Assembly (NCBI GenBank): GCA_040793985.1
Contig: JBFNJI010000007.1
Location: 62,001 to 126,000, forward strand
Length of the DNA stretch: 64,000 nucleotides
Source: Thiodiazotropha sp040793985
GTDB lineage: Bacteria > Pseudomonadota > Gammaproteobacteria > Chromatiales > Chromatiaceae
Direction of reading: 5' to 3'
The position numbers were made by a program, and so were the translations under genes. Shown here in pieces: positions 1 through 8,401 of the stretch (its first letter is position 1; each line of letters begins with the position of its first letter). Below the pieces are notes generated by a model. It was not told where the DNA came from, made no database searches, and saw nothing but the letters and a program-made list of their open reading frames with translations.

Positions 1-1
1 A

Positions 2-856
2 ACCATCCTCTCGGACCAGGACAAGATCCGCCAGATTCTGAAGAATTTCCTGTCCAACGCACTCAAGTTCACCCATCATGGCGGGGCGACAATGCAGGTC
101 TACATGGATCATGAAGAGAGTCCGAATCCGATCTGTTTTTCCGTCGAGGACAGCGGTGTCGGCATACCCCAAAACAAGCATGAATTGATCTTCGAGGCCT
201 TTAAGCAGGCGGATGGTTCCACCAGTCGGCGTTTCGGCGGCACCGGGCTCGGGCTGAGCATCAGTCGTGAACTGGCCCATCTGCTAGGGGGTGAGGTCAA
301 CCTCGACAGCGAAGAGGGTGCTGGAGCCAAGTTCACCCTCTGCCTGCCGCTGGAACTCGATCACAGCATCCTCTCGACCCACCAGGTGGAACTGCAGACA
401 GATGAGGAGCCACAACTTCTGCAGGATCAATCCCCAACCCCGGTCAGCACCCCGCTCGAGGCACCGCGGCAGAGACCCTTTATGGGCGAGCGCATTCTGA
501 TTGTCGATGACGACCTGCAGAGCCTGCTAACACTCACCCCGTTACTTGAGAGCTGGGGGTTTGAGGTCACCGCAGCAGGTGACGGCCAGGAAGCCATCGA
601 GACATTGAGAGAGGATCCCGATTACGGCGTTGTATTGATCGACATCATGATGCCGGAGCTAGATGGCTATGGTACGATCAGGTACATACGCGACAATATG
701 CAGCTCGAGTCACTCAAGGTGATTGTGCTGACAGCAAAGAATGCGGCGGAAGACCGCAAGCGTTGCCTGGATGCAGGGGCAGACGACGTCTTGACCAAAC
801 CGGTCGCCGCGGACAAGCTTCTGGCCGTATTCAGCAACTATTTAGAGGCAGAATGA
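2..856 (+). CDS. Hybrid sensor histidine kinase/response regulator, 5' end outside window
   Basis: The frame is open from the first bases of the window, so this is the C-terminal part of a larger protein. It starts inside the HATPase domain: an N box (KNFLSNALKF), then G1 (DSGVGIP), an F box and G2 (GGTGLGLS). A proline-rich linker follows, then a receiver domain (RILIVDDD, phospho-acceptor Asp in LIDIMMPELDGY, LTKP lysine near the end). This is the arrangement of hybrid kinases that pass phosphate from an internal His to an attached receiver. The sensor and His-phosphotransfer parts lie upstream. Its stop overlaps the next start in an ATGA, so the two proteins are probably made together. The input signal is unknown. 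Confidence 0.93.
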   Translation, partial: TILSDQDKIRQILKNFLSNALKFTHHGGATMQVYMDHEESPNPICFSVEDSGVGIPQNKHELIFEAFKQADGSTSRRFGGTGLGLSISRELAHLLGGEVNLDSEEGAGAKFTLCLPLELDHSILSTHQVELQTDEEPQLLQDQSPTPVSTPLEAPRQRPFMGERILIVDDDLQSLLTLTPLLESWGFEVTAAGDGQEAIETLREDPDYGVVLIDIMMPELDGYGTIRYIRDNMQLESLKVIVLTAKNAAEDRKRCLDAGADDVLTKPVAADKLLAVFSNYLEAE

Positions 857-1710
857 AGAGATACGCCGGATTTAAACTCCTGATTGTTGACGACCATGCG
901 CACAACCTGTTTACCCTGCGTACCCTGGTTGAGCGTTACATGGACGTGGAGATACTGGAGGCCACCTCAGGCCAACAGGCACTCGATATCGCGGTCAAGG
1001 AACCGGGTATCGACCTTATCATTCTGGATGTGCAGATGCCGGAGATGGATGGATTTCAAACCGCATCGATGTTGAAAATCCGTAAAAAAACCAAAGACAT
1101 CCCAATCATTTTCCTCACCGCCGCCTTCAAGACCGAAGAGTTTCAGCTCAAGGGATACGAGGTTGGCGGCGTCGACTACCTGCTCAAACCCATCGACGAC
1201 AACCAGCTGCTGAACAAGATCAGCACCTATTTCCGCCTCATCGAAAAAGAGCGCGAACTCAATAAAATTCTCGAACAGAAGGTGGCGGAAAGGACGGCCG
1301 AACTGGCGGCCGCCAAACAGCATCTTGAAAACATCCTGACCCATATGGGGGAGGCACTGCTGGTACTCAATCCAGAGGGTGAGATCGAATCAGCCAATCC
1401 CGCTGCCTGCAAGATGCTCGACTACAGCGAGGCGGATCTGCTGCGGATGTCGATCGGTGATGTTTTCGAAGAGGAGGCGGAGGAGCAGGCAGGCGCTTTT
1501 TTCGGTACTTGGCTGGAGGCGCTTATCAGGACCGGGGCCTTGAGTCGAATCGAGGCAAGCTTTATCGCCAAGGATGGTCGCCGTGTACCGATTCTCTTCT
1601 CCCGTACCGCTGTTAAAGACAACGCCGGAAATATCAACCATATTATATGTATCGCAAAGGATATGACAGGTTATATCCGCGACGCGGATGCAGTTCAGAA
1701 TGCATCCTAA
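853..1710 (+). CDS. Response regulator with receiver, coiled coil and PAS domain
   Basis: A 285-residue protein whose ATG overlaps the stop of the upstream hybrid kinase by 4 bases (ATGA). Residues 8-125 form a receiver domain: acidic DD pair in LLIVDDH, phospho-acceptor Asp in ILDVQMPEMDG, and the LLKP lysine. A helical stretch rich in Glu/Lys (about 135-170) looks like a signalling coiled coil, and residues 172-280 form a PAS domain ending in ICIAKDMTG. No DNA-binding, GGDEF, EAL or kinase output domain follows, so it may act through protein contacts or as a relay for the kinase upstream. Earlier in-frame starts lie inside the kinase gene and are unlikely. Confidence 0.85.
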   Translation: MKRYAGFKLLIVDDHAHNLFTLRTLVERYMDVEILEATSGQQALDIAVKEPGIDLIILDVQMPEMDGFQTASMLKIRKKTKDIPIIFLTAAFKTEEFQLKGYEVGGVDYLLKPIDDNQLLNKISTYFRLIEKERELNKILEQKVAERTAELAAAKQHLENILTHMGEALLVLNPEGEIESANPAACKMLDYSEADLLRMSIGDVFEEEAEEQAGAFFGTWLEALIRTGALSRIEASFIAKDGRRVPILFSRTAVKDNAGNINHIICIAKDMTGYIRDADAVQNAS

Positions 1711-1723
1711 GGAGCTTGAAACA

Positions 1724-2059
1724 ATGAACGAGCCTATCGACCCACGCCTGACCGAAGAAGAAGACACATCGCTCACCGCCAATGCCCTCAAGGCCATGGC
1801 CCATCCGTTGCGATGGAAGATTCTCTGCTCGTTGGGGGAGAACGAGCTCTCTGTCGGTGAGATCGTCGAGCGTACTGGCACCTCACAGAGCAATATCTCT
1901 CAACATCTCGAGCAGTTGCGAAACAAAAACATCGTGGTATCGCGTAAAGAGGCCAACCGCATATACTATCGTATCCGCAATCACCAACTGCTGGAGCTGA
2001 TCGGGATTATGCGGAATGTGCTCTGCCCCGCCAATCTGGACGACCGTTACCCAAGATAG
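1724..2059 (+). CDS. ArsR-family regulator with SqrR/BigR/YgaV-like cysteine pair
   Basis: A 111-residue winged-helix repressor-like protein. The start at 1724 has a strong AAGGAG nine bases upstream; an earlier in-frame ATG at 1688 lies inside the previous gene. The recognition helix is around residues 53-66 (TSQSNISQHLEQLR), followed by the wing (ANRIYYRI). It lacks the CxC metal motif of ArsR/SmtB metal sensors. It does have one Cys at 35 (KILCSL) and one at 101 (NVLCP), the positions used by the BigR/SqrR/YgaV branch to sense persulfides through a disulfide or tetrasulfide bridge. That role is inferred from the family. Fourteen bases separate its stop from the receiver-PAS gene. Confidence 0.85.
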   Translation: MNEPIDPRLTEEEDTSLTANALKAMAHPLRWKILCSLGENELSVGEIVERTGTSQSNISQHLEQLRNKNIVVSRKEANRIYYRIRNHQLLELIGIMRNVLCPANLDDRYPR

Positions 2060-2076
2060 AGACGATACCGACAACG

Positions 2077-2280
2077 ATGGACGACCGCATAATCGACCTG
2101 GAGAGCCGCCTGGCTTTTCAGGAAGAGGCCATACATACCCTCAGTGAAACCCTGGTCGAGCAACAAAGCACGATCGACTCGCTCAACAGAACAGTGGACG
2201 CCCTACGTCAGCGACTGCAGGCATTGGAGCCCTCACCGCTGCACAACGGGGACACGGATCCGCCTCCACCTCACTACTGA
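2077..2280 (+). CDS. slyX: SlyX family protein
   Basis: A 67-residue, mostly helical protein. Residues 1-50 form a heptad-like coiled coil (LESRLAFQEE, then TIDSLNRTVDALRQRLQ), and the tail ends in DPPPPHY, the proline-rich ending typical of SlyX. The family is widespread in gammaproteobacteria but has no established biochemical function. It starts 17 bases after the ArsR-family gene and may be in the same transcript. Identification rests on size, coiled coil and the conserved tail. Confidence 0.85.
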   Translation: MDDRIIDLESRLAFQEEAIHTLSETLVEQQSTIDSLNRTVDALRQRLQALEPSPLHNGDTDPPPPHY

Positions 2281-2386
2281 ACATCCAATGCCCCATGGGT
2301 CCGCTTAACCTAAGTGATAGATCCGCTTGCAGCCAGTCGACGCGGAACCTAAAACAGGGGTGGAGCTTCACGCCGATAGCGAACGA

Positions 2387-3859
2387 ATGAAACGCGCCTC
2401 ACTGCCACATACCCTGCTGTTACTCGTGTTGCTGACCCCCTGCGTCCATGCAGGGGTGTTGGACAGCCTGGCTCAATCCAGCCGGGAGCACCCCGGCAAA
2501 AGCGCGGTATATATCCTCGAGAAAGGAGAAGAGTCCCTCCTCACCCGGGCATGGCTGGCACAAACGGCAACACAAACCATTGATGTGCAGTACTTCATCT
2601 GGAGCACCGACAACATCGGCACCCTGGCCAGCGAAAGCCTGCTCAAGGCCGCCGAGCGCGGTGTGAGGATAAGGGTTATCGTCGATGACCTGTTGATCGA
2701 TGCCGAGCCGGAGACGCTGCTATCGCTGGACGCCCATCCCCATATCGAGATCAAGATCTACAATCCCGTCCATTCAGTGGGCAGGGGATTTCTCTCACAA
2801 CTCTGGCACCTGGTCACTGACTTTCGCGGCTCCAATCAACGCATGCACGACAAGGTGGTGATCTATGACCAGACCGTCGCCATCACCGGCGGACGCAATA
2901 TGGCGAACGAGTATTACGATTACGATCACGCCTATAACTTCCGCGATCGCGATGTCATGGTTGCCGGCGCGGTGCTGCCTAAAATCCAGCAGAGCTTCGA
3001 CGCCTTCTGGCAAAGCCCGCTTTCGGTATCCCTCGACATTCTGCTGGCTGAGGAGAAGAGAAAACTGACCGAAGAGCAAGTCCTCCGTTACACCAACTGG
3101 CTTCACCAATATGCCGAAAATCCTGAGAATTTTGCACCGCAAGTACGCGACGCCCTCACCGATATGGGTAGACGCTTCGACGATATAGTCGGCATGATGC
3201 ACTGGACCAGCGCGGAATACGTCAGCGATATCCCCGGCAAAAACAGCAATACAGACGAGCTGGATGGCGGCGGCCTAACCACCACTTCACTGATTAACCT
3301 TTTAGCAGAGGCGAAGCATCAAGTTCTGATTGAAAGCCCCTATCTAATCATGCCTGAGGGCGGCTTCGAGTTTTTTGCCAAATTGGTGGCAAAAGGTGTC
3401 GATATATCGATCGTCACCAATTCACTCGCATCCACCGATAACCTCCAGGCCTATTCAGGGTACCGGAAACAGAAACAGCGCTTCCTCGATCTCGGCATCA
3501 AGGTCTTTGAATTCAAGCCCAATCCAGCCATCTATCGCCAGCTTATCGACCGTCATGAAGCACTGGGAAAGGTTGTGCCCGTATTTGCCCTGCACGCCAA
3601 GTCATTGGTTGTCGACGACCGGGTCAGCTACATCGGCACCTTCAATTTCGATCCCAGGTCGGCAAATCTCAATACTGAAGTCGGGTTGCTGATACACGAC
3701 GAGAGGATTGCACAACAGGTGGCCGATGCGATCCGTGAGGACATGGCTCCGGAGAACAGTTGGAGAGCGGCAGTCTCCGATCAACAGCAAGACGTCAGTT
3801 TCAGCAAACGATTGAAAGTGAATCTCTGGGGCCTGCTGCCTCTCGATCCCATCCTCTGA
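2387..3859 (+). CDS. Phospholipase D family protein, ClsC-like cardiolipin synthase
   Basis: About 490 residues from the ATG at 2387, which gives a clean signal peptide (KRAS, a Leu-rich core, then VHA); an earlier in-frame start at 2327 would bury this signal. Two HKD motifs are present, HDKVVIYD with GGRN behind it and HAKSLVVD with GTFNFDPRS behind it, the paired active site of phospholipase D enzymes. Length and spacing match ClsC (YmdC), which makes cardiolipin from phosphatidylglycerol and phosphatidylethanolamine. The predicted site of action is the periplasmic face of the inner membrane. It converges with the ketoacyl synthase gene, 35 bases away. Another periplasmic phosphodiesterase activity cannot be excluded. 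Confidence 0.85.
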   Translation: MKRASLPHTLLLLVLLTPCVHAGVLDSLAQSSREHPGKSAVYILEKGEESLLTRAWLAQTATQTIDVQYFIWSTDNIGTLASESLLKAAERGVRIRVIVDDLLIDAEPETLLSLDAHPHIEIKIYNPVHSVGRGFLSQLWHLVTDFRGSNQRMHDKVVIYDQTVAITGGRNMANEYYDYDHAYNFRDRDVMVAGAVLPKIQQSFDAFWQSPLSVSLDILLAEEKRKLTEEQVLRYTNWLHQYAENPENFAPQVRDALTDMGRRFDDIVGMMHWTSAEYVSDIPGKNSNTDELDGGGLTTTSLINLLAEAKHQVLIESPYLIMPEGGFEFFAKLVAKGVDISIVTNSLASTDNLQAYSGYRKQKQRFLDLGIKVFEFKPNPAIYRQLIDRHEALGKVVPVFALHAKSLVVDDRVSYIGTFNFDPRSANLNTEVGLLIHDERIAQQVADAIREDMAPENSWRAAVSDQQQDVSFSKRLKVNLWGLLPLDPIL

Positions 3860-3894
3860 CAGTGAACTGACTGTTGTCCCCCTCTCGACCCGGC

Positions 3895-5037
3895 TCAACA
3901 CTTTTCAAGAATCACACTGCCCACCGAGTAACCGGCTCCGAACGAGCTCATCAATCCTTTGTCACCTGAAAGCAAATCATCACTATAGAGATGATATGCG
4001 ATCACCGATCCCGCGGAACTGGTGTTGGCATATCGGTCGAGAACGATAGGCAGCTCCTGATCACCAGGTTCACGGCCAAGCAGTTTTTTCGCCGCGAACA
4101 GATTCATCGTCAGGTTGGCCTGGTGCAGCCAGTAGCGCTTTATGTCCGATGCCTGCAGCTGCATCTGCTGCAGGTGATCGTGAATCACGCCGCCAACCAG
4201 CGGCAACAACTCCTTGAACACCTTGCGGCCGTTCTGCCTGAACAGCTTGTCGCTGCTGTCCCGGGTCTCTGAGTGGCAGTTGTTCATGAAGCCAAAGTTA
4301 TTGCGGATGTTGTTGGAGTACACGGTTTTGAACTTGGTGCCCAGGATGCGGAAGGCGCTGTCCGGTCGACATCCCGCTTCGGCTTCGACCACAACCGCGG
4401 TAGCGACATCGCCGAAGATGAAGTGGCTGTCACGATCGCGGTAATTGAGATGGGCCGAGGTGATCTCGGGATTGATCACCAGGGCGCGCCGGGCGTTGCC
4501 CGCACGAATTGCATCCGCTGCCGCCCCTATGCCGAAGGTAGCAGAGGAGCAGGCCACGTTCATATCGTAGCCGTAGCCTGAACACCCCAGGTGCTGCTGG
4601 ATTTCGATGGCGATCGCCGGATAAGCGCGCTGCAGGTTGGAACAGGCGACGATCACGAGATCGATCTCTTCCGCCTTTCGGCCTGCACGCTCAAGGGCCT
4701 GTTGTGCTGCCGCCACACCGATCTCTCCAAGCAGGCAGAGCTCATCATCCTCCCTTTCGGGGATTATCGGACGCATCCGTTGAGGATCGAGTATACCCAC
4801 TTTGTCGACGACAAAGCGGCTCTTGATGCCGGAGGCCTTGACGATGAACTCGCTGCTTGAATACTCCAGAGGGGTGAGCGCGCCGGCTGCTATTTCATCG
4901 TTGTGCCGGGAGTTGTAGATGTCGACATATTGGTTGAATGTATGCACCAACTCATCGTTGCTGATGCTGTTGGGTGGGGTATAGAGGCCACTGCCACTCA
5001 ATACGATATTTGTCACGTCAGGCCCTCGCTGTTTCAA
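3895..5037 (-). CDS. Beta-ketoacyl-ACP synthase III family protein
   Basis: A 380-residue thiolase-fold enzyme. The catalytic triad of the FabH group is visible: Cys in NVACSSATFG, His in WLHQAN and Asn in RYANTSSAG, plus the C-terminal glycine loop FGAGYSVGS. FabH condenses an acyl-CoA with malonyl-ACP to start fatty acid synthesis. This protein is about 60 residues longer than E. coli FabH, with an N-terminal insertion around residues 30-90. It matches the longer proteobacterial KAS III group rather than housekeeping FabH, and it is not beside fab genes. Substrate is therefore uncertain; fatty acid, hydrocarbon or signal synthesis are possible. Confidence 0.85.
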   Translation of the reverse strand: MKQRGPDVTNIVLSGSGLYTPPNSISNDELVHTFNQYVDIYNSRHNDEIAAGALTPLEYSSSEFIVKASGIKSRFVVDKVGILDPQRMRPIIPEREDDELCLLGEIGVAAAQQALERAGRKAEEIDLVIVACSNLQRAYPAIAIEIQQHLGCSGYGYDMNVACSSATFGIGAAADAIRAGNARRALVINPEITSAHLNYRDRDSHFIFGDVATAVVVEAEAGCRPDSAFRILGTKFKTVYSNNIRNNFGFMNNCHSETRDSSDKLFRQNGRKVFKELLPLVGGVIHDHLQQMQLQASDIKRYWLHQANLTMNLFAAKKLLGREPGDQELPIVLDRYANTSSAGSVIAYHLYSDDLLSGDKGLMSSFGAGYSVGSVILEKC

Positions 5038-5551
5038 CTGTTGGCATTCACTGCGAGTATAGTCTCCTGCTTTGTAATCGAGGATGGCCCTCGATTAGTG
5101 CATTCCGCAATGGAGTGTGGGTAATGTGGCTACATGATGGCGAATCAATTCGAAGAATTCGGAAAGGTATGCCGCTTCAGATTAGTCGATAAATGCCACA
5201 CAGTCAGATCGCCTCGGATGTGACTAATACACCAAAAAGCCAACCGGCGGCTTAATTCGAACTATTGCTCGTCCACCGTGGTGCGCAGGGGAAATCCGCC
5301 ACCACGTTCGGTACCGGTAACCATATCCGCAACAGCGATGAAACCAATCAATGCAGGGCCCAGCACTCCACCACTGGCATCCCTGCACGCATCCTATGCG
5401 GCCATCGATCACTTGACCCTATTCGGGCTTCGTCAGGCTACCGACCGCAATGCCGCACCACTGATGGTGGGGAGAGCGCCTCCTAATGGCCTCTATTCTT
5501 ACCGGGTCATCCTCATTGGCTACCTATTGATCTATGGTAAACGGATGTGAA
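5038..5551. other. Gene-free stretch, about 510 bp
   Basis: I see no supported gene, RNA or terminator here. Short open frames exist on both strands (for example 5278-5550 on plus) but none has a ribosome-binding site or a recognisable product. The minus strand between about 5275 and 5390 can be read as a hydrophobic, glycine-rich peptide interrupted by stops further upstream, which might be a decayed gene. The promoter of the ketoacyl synthase gene should lie at the left end. Confidence 0.5.
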
Positions 5552-5824
5552 TCAGTCACCGCGATAGAGCTCGACGCTCATCTTTGGGGGCATCTGCAGA
5601 TGGAAGCCCTGGGTACGAAGATTGGCCAAGACCAGATTTATATCCTCACGGGCCAAACTCCTTTGTGTATTCAGCAGGATTTCCATCACCGGCTCGGGCT
5701 CACCGAACTTAACCAACAGCGCTTCAGGTACACAGGAGAAATCGTCCTCGCGCGCGATGTAGAGGTACATCTCATCCTTGCGCGGACTGCGATAGATCCA
5801 GCAGGGCACGCCCGAGTCTGTCAT
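5552..5824 (-). CDS. ycgL: YcgL domain protein
   Basis: A 90-residue protein matching the YcgL (DUF709) family through the opening CWIYRSPRKDEMYLYI, the DDFSxVP motif, and a C-terminal LRTQGFHLQMPP. The family is small, cytoplasmic and of unsettled function. Its ATG overlaps the TGA of glycogen phosphorylase (ATGA at 5821-5824), so translation is probably coupled. That pairing is not a known conserved partnership to my knowledge and may only reflect operon packing. Confidence 0.88.
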   Translation of the reverse strand: MTDSGVPCWIYRSPRKDEMYLYIAREDDFSCVPEALLVKFGEPEPVMEILLNTQRSLAREDINLVLANLRTQGFHLQMPPKMSVELYRGD

Positions 5825-8334
5825 ACAATGTCTGTTTCGGCTGAGGGGATCGACTTCTTTGTCAATCGCCAGATATCCCGATTGTACTCCGATATGGTAC
5901 GGTCAGTGGAAAAGCGGCCGCTCATGGCGCTGTTGATCACGCTCATACGGATCCACTCTTTTGGGTCCTGGTAGGCCAATGCGACCCGCTCCTGGGCATC
6001 GGTATAGGAGCGAAAATCTGCAGCGGTCATCCAGGGATCGTAGGGGTTGCGGATCGATTCGATAATGGGATCGAAGACCCCGGGCTCGAATTGATTGAAG
6101 TATCCGCTCTCCAACAACTGCATTACCCGTTTCAGGTCGTTGTCCTTGTCGATGATTCGGTTGGGCATATAGTTGTGACGCATCTCCTCAACTTTATCGC
6201 TGGTCAGGCCGAAGAGAAAAAAGTTGGACTCCCCCACCTCCTCGAGTATCTCGATATTGGCACCATCCAGGGTACCGATGGTCACTGCGCCGTTCATCAT
6301 GAATTTCATATTTCCGGTACCTGAGGCCTCCTTGCCCGCGGTGGAGATCTGCTCGGAAAGATCGGTTCCCGGGGCGATCACCTCCATCGCAGTGACCCGG
6401 TAGTTGGGCAGAAAGGCGATCTTCAGCATATCGCCTACCTGGATGTCGTTGTTCACCACCTTGGCGATACTGTTGATCAACTTGATAATCAGTTTTGCCA
6501 TCTGGTAACCGGGGGCCGCCTTGCCGCCGATCAACACACAGCGCTGTGTCCAGTTCTCTGTATCCCCCGCCTTAATGCGGTTGTAGAGGTGGATGACGTG
6601 GAGGATATTCAGCAGTTGGCGCTTATATTCATGAATCCGCTTCACCTGCACATCGAACATGGCATCGCAATCGAAGCTGACATCGCAATCGATTTTGACC
6701 AGCTTCGCCAGACGCTGCTTGTTCTCCCGCTTCACCTGCTGCCACTTGCGCTGAAAAGTCGGATCCTCAGCACAGGCAGTCAGTTTCTCCAGCGCCGGCA
6801 GATTGGAGATCCAACCGTTACCAACCGTCTCATCAAGCAGCCTGCGCAGACCAGGGTTGCACGCCGCGAGCCATCGCCTCGGGGTAACGCCGTTGGTTTT
6901 ATTGTTGAATCGATGGGGCCAGAAGTCGTGAAAATCCTGGAATAGCCCCTGCTTCAACAGCTCGGTATGCAGGGCGGCCACACCATTGACGGAGAAACTG
7001 CCGACGATCGCCAGGTAGGCCATACGCACCATCGGCGTTTCGCCCTCTTCGATGATCGACATACGCCGCAGTCGATCGGTATCACCGGGCCACCGCAGGG
7101 CGACCTGGCTAAGAAAGCGGGCATTGATCTCGTAGATAATCTCCAGCAGCCTAGGCAGCAGGCACTGAAACAGCTTTACCGGCCAACGCTCAAGCGCCTC
7201 GGGCAACAGCGTGTGATTGGTATAGGCCATGGTACTGCTGGTGATTTCCCAGGCCCGATCCCAGGAGAGCCCATGCTCATCCATCAGTTGACGCATCAAC
7301 TCGGCGACAGATACGCTGGGATGGGTATCATTGAGCTGAAAACAGTTCTTGTCTTCAAAGCCAACGAAGTTGGCATGGTTCTCGGTCCACTCTCGAATCA
7401 CATCCCTGATGCTGGCGGAAGCGAGAAAGTACTGCTGACGCAGTCGCAGCTCCTTGCCGTTTTCACTGGCGTCATTGGGATAGAGCACCATGGTGATGTG
7501 CTCGGCATGGTTTTTCGCCTCTACCGCCTCGGGGTAACTGCCGGCGTTGAACTCTTCCAGGTTGAATTCATCCGTGGCCGCCGCCTTCCACAGGCGTAGG
7601 GTGTTGACGGTGCCATTGCGATAACCCGGCACCGGCAGATCATAGGGTACGGCCAGGACATCCTGGGTATCGACCCAGCGCACACTCCCGTTGATATGCT
7701 CGGTATGGCCGCCGAACTTGATCCGTTGGGTGTACTCCGGGCGTTCAAGCTCCCATGGATTGCCGTCCCTTAGCCAATGATCCGGGTCTTCGATCTGGTA
7801 ACCATTGGCAATATGTTGGCGGAACATGCCATATTCATAACGCAAACCGTAACCCCGTACAGGCAGCTCCAGGGTGGCGCAGCTATCGAGGAAACAGGCG
7901 GCAAGACGCCCCAAGCCCCCGTTGCCAAGTCCGGCGTCGGGTTCGCTTTCGCGGATATCGTCCAGATTTATGCCCAAATCGATGAATGCCTGGACAACCT
8001 CTTCATTGACATCCAGATTGAGGATGGCATTACTCAGGGTCCGCCCCATGAGAAACTCCAGTGAGAGGTAGAAGGTGCGCTTGCAATCTTCTTTCTCGTA
8101 GGTGGACCGGGTGCGTTTCCAGCGCTCGATCAGGCGATCACGGATCGCAAGCGCCAGCGCCTTGTAGGGGTAGTGACTGGAAGTACAGTGATCGTCCCGT
8201 CCCAGGGTGTGGGCGAAGTAGCGCCGAAAATCGAATGAGATCGCCTCTGGGTCCATACCCAGCGGTGGCAGTGGATCCAACGGCTCACAGGCATGTTTCA
8301 ATGGCTTGGCAGCAGAGGTCTCGCTCTTTGACAT
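5821..8334 (-). CDS. glgP: Glycogen/alpha-glucan phosphorylase
   Basis: About 837 residues, close to the 815 of E. coli GlgP. It releases glucose-1-phosphate from alpha-1,4-glucans using pyridoxal phosphate in the cytoplasm. The PLP-binding lysine sits in GTGNMKF, followed by GTLDGANIEI; the N-terminal half has the GLGNGGLGRLAACFLDS signature and the central part VKRIHEYKRQLLN. The start at 8334 has a GGAG seven bases upstream; an earlier ATG (8376) has none. It sits 67 bases downstream of gltD on the same strand and overlaps ycgL. Together with glucokinase and phosphofructokinase elsewhere in the window it indicates storage-glucan use. Confidence 0.96.
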   Translation of the reverse strand: MSKSETSAAKPLKHACEPLDPLPPLGMDPEAISFDFRRYFAHTLGRDDHCTSSHYPYKALALAIRDRLIERWKRTRSTYEKEDCKRTFYLSLEFLMGRTLSNAILNLDVNEEVVQAFIDLGINLDDIRESEPDAGLGNGGLGRLAACFLDSCATLELPVRGYGLRYEYGMFRQHIANGYQIEDPDHWLRDGNPWELERPEYTQRIKFGGHTEHINGSVRWVDTQDVLAVPYDLPVPGYRNGTVNTLRLWKAAATDEFNLEEFNAGSYPEAVEAKNHAEHITMVLYPNDASENGKELRLRQQYFLASASIRDVIREWTENHANFVGFEDKNCFQLNDTHPSVSVAELMRQLMDEHGLSWDRAWEITSSTMAYTNHTLLPEALERWPVKLFQCLLPRLLEIIYEINARFLSQVALRWPGDTDRLRRMSIIEEGETPMVRMAYLAIVGSFSVNGVAALHTELLKQGLFQDFHDFWPHRFNNKTNGVTPRRWLAACNPGLRRLLDETVGNGWISNLPALEKLTACAEDPTFQRKWQQVKRENKQRLAKLVKIDCDVSFDCDAMFDVQVKRIHEYKRQLLNILHVIHLYNRIKAGDTENWTQRCVLIGGKAAPGYQMAKLIIKLINSIAKVVNNDIQVGDMLKIAFLPNYRVTAMEVIAPGTDLSEQISTAGKEASGTGNMKFMMNGAVTIGTLDGANIEILEEVGESNFFLFGLTSDKVEEMRHNYMPNRIIDKDNDLKRVMQLLESGYFNQFEPGVFDPIIESIRNPYDPWMTAADFRSYTDAQERVALAYQDPKEWIRMSVINSAMSGRFSTDRTISEYNRDIWRLTKKSIPSAETDIV

Positions 8335-8401
8335 GGTGCTACTCCATGGAGAAGGTGACGAACCCCGACAGGCCATAGTCCCACCGGGATTCTGTTAGAA
8401 A

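Noticed and set aside
5278..5550. 90-codon frame on plus in the gap before ycgL
   Set aside because: No ribosome-binding site and no recognisable product; protein-like composition alone is not enough.
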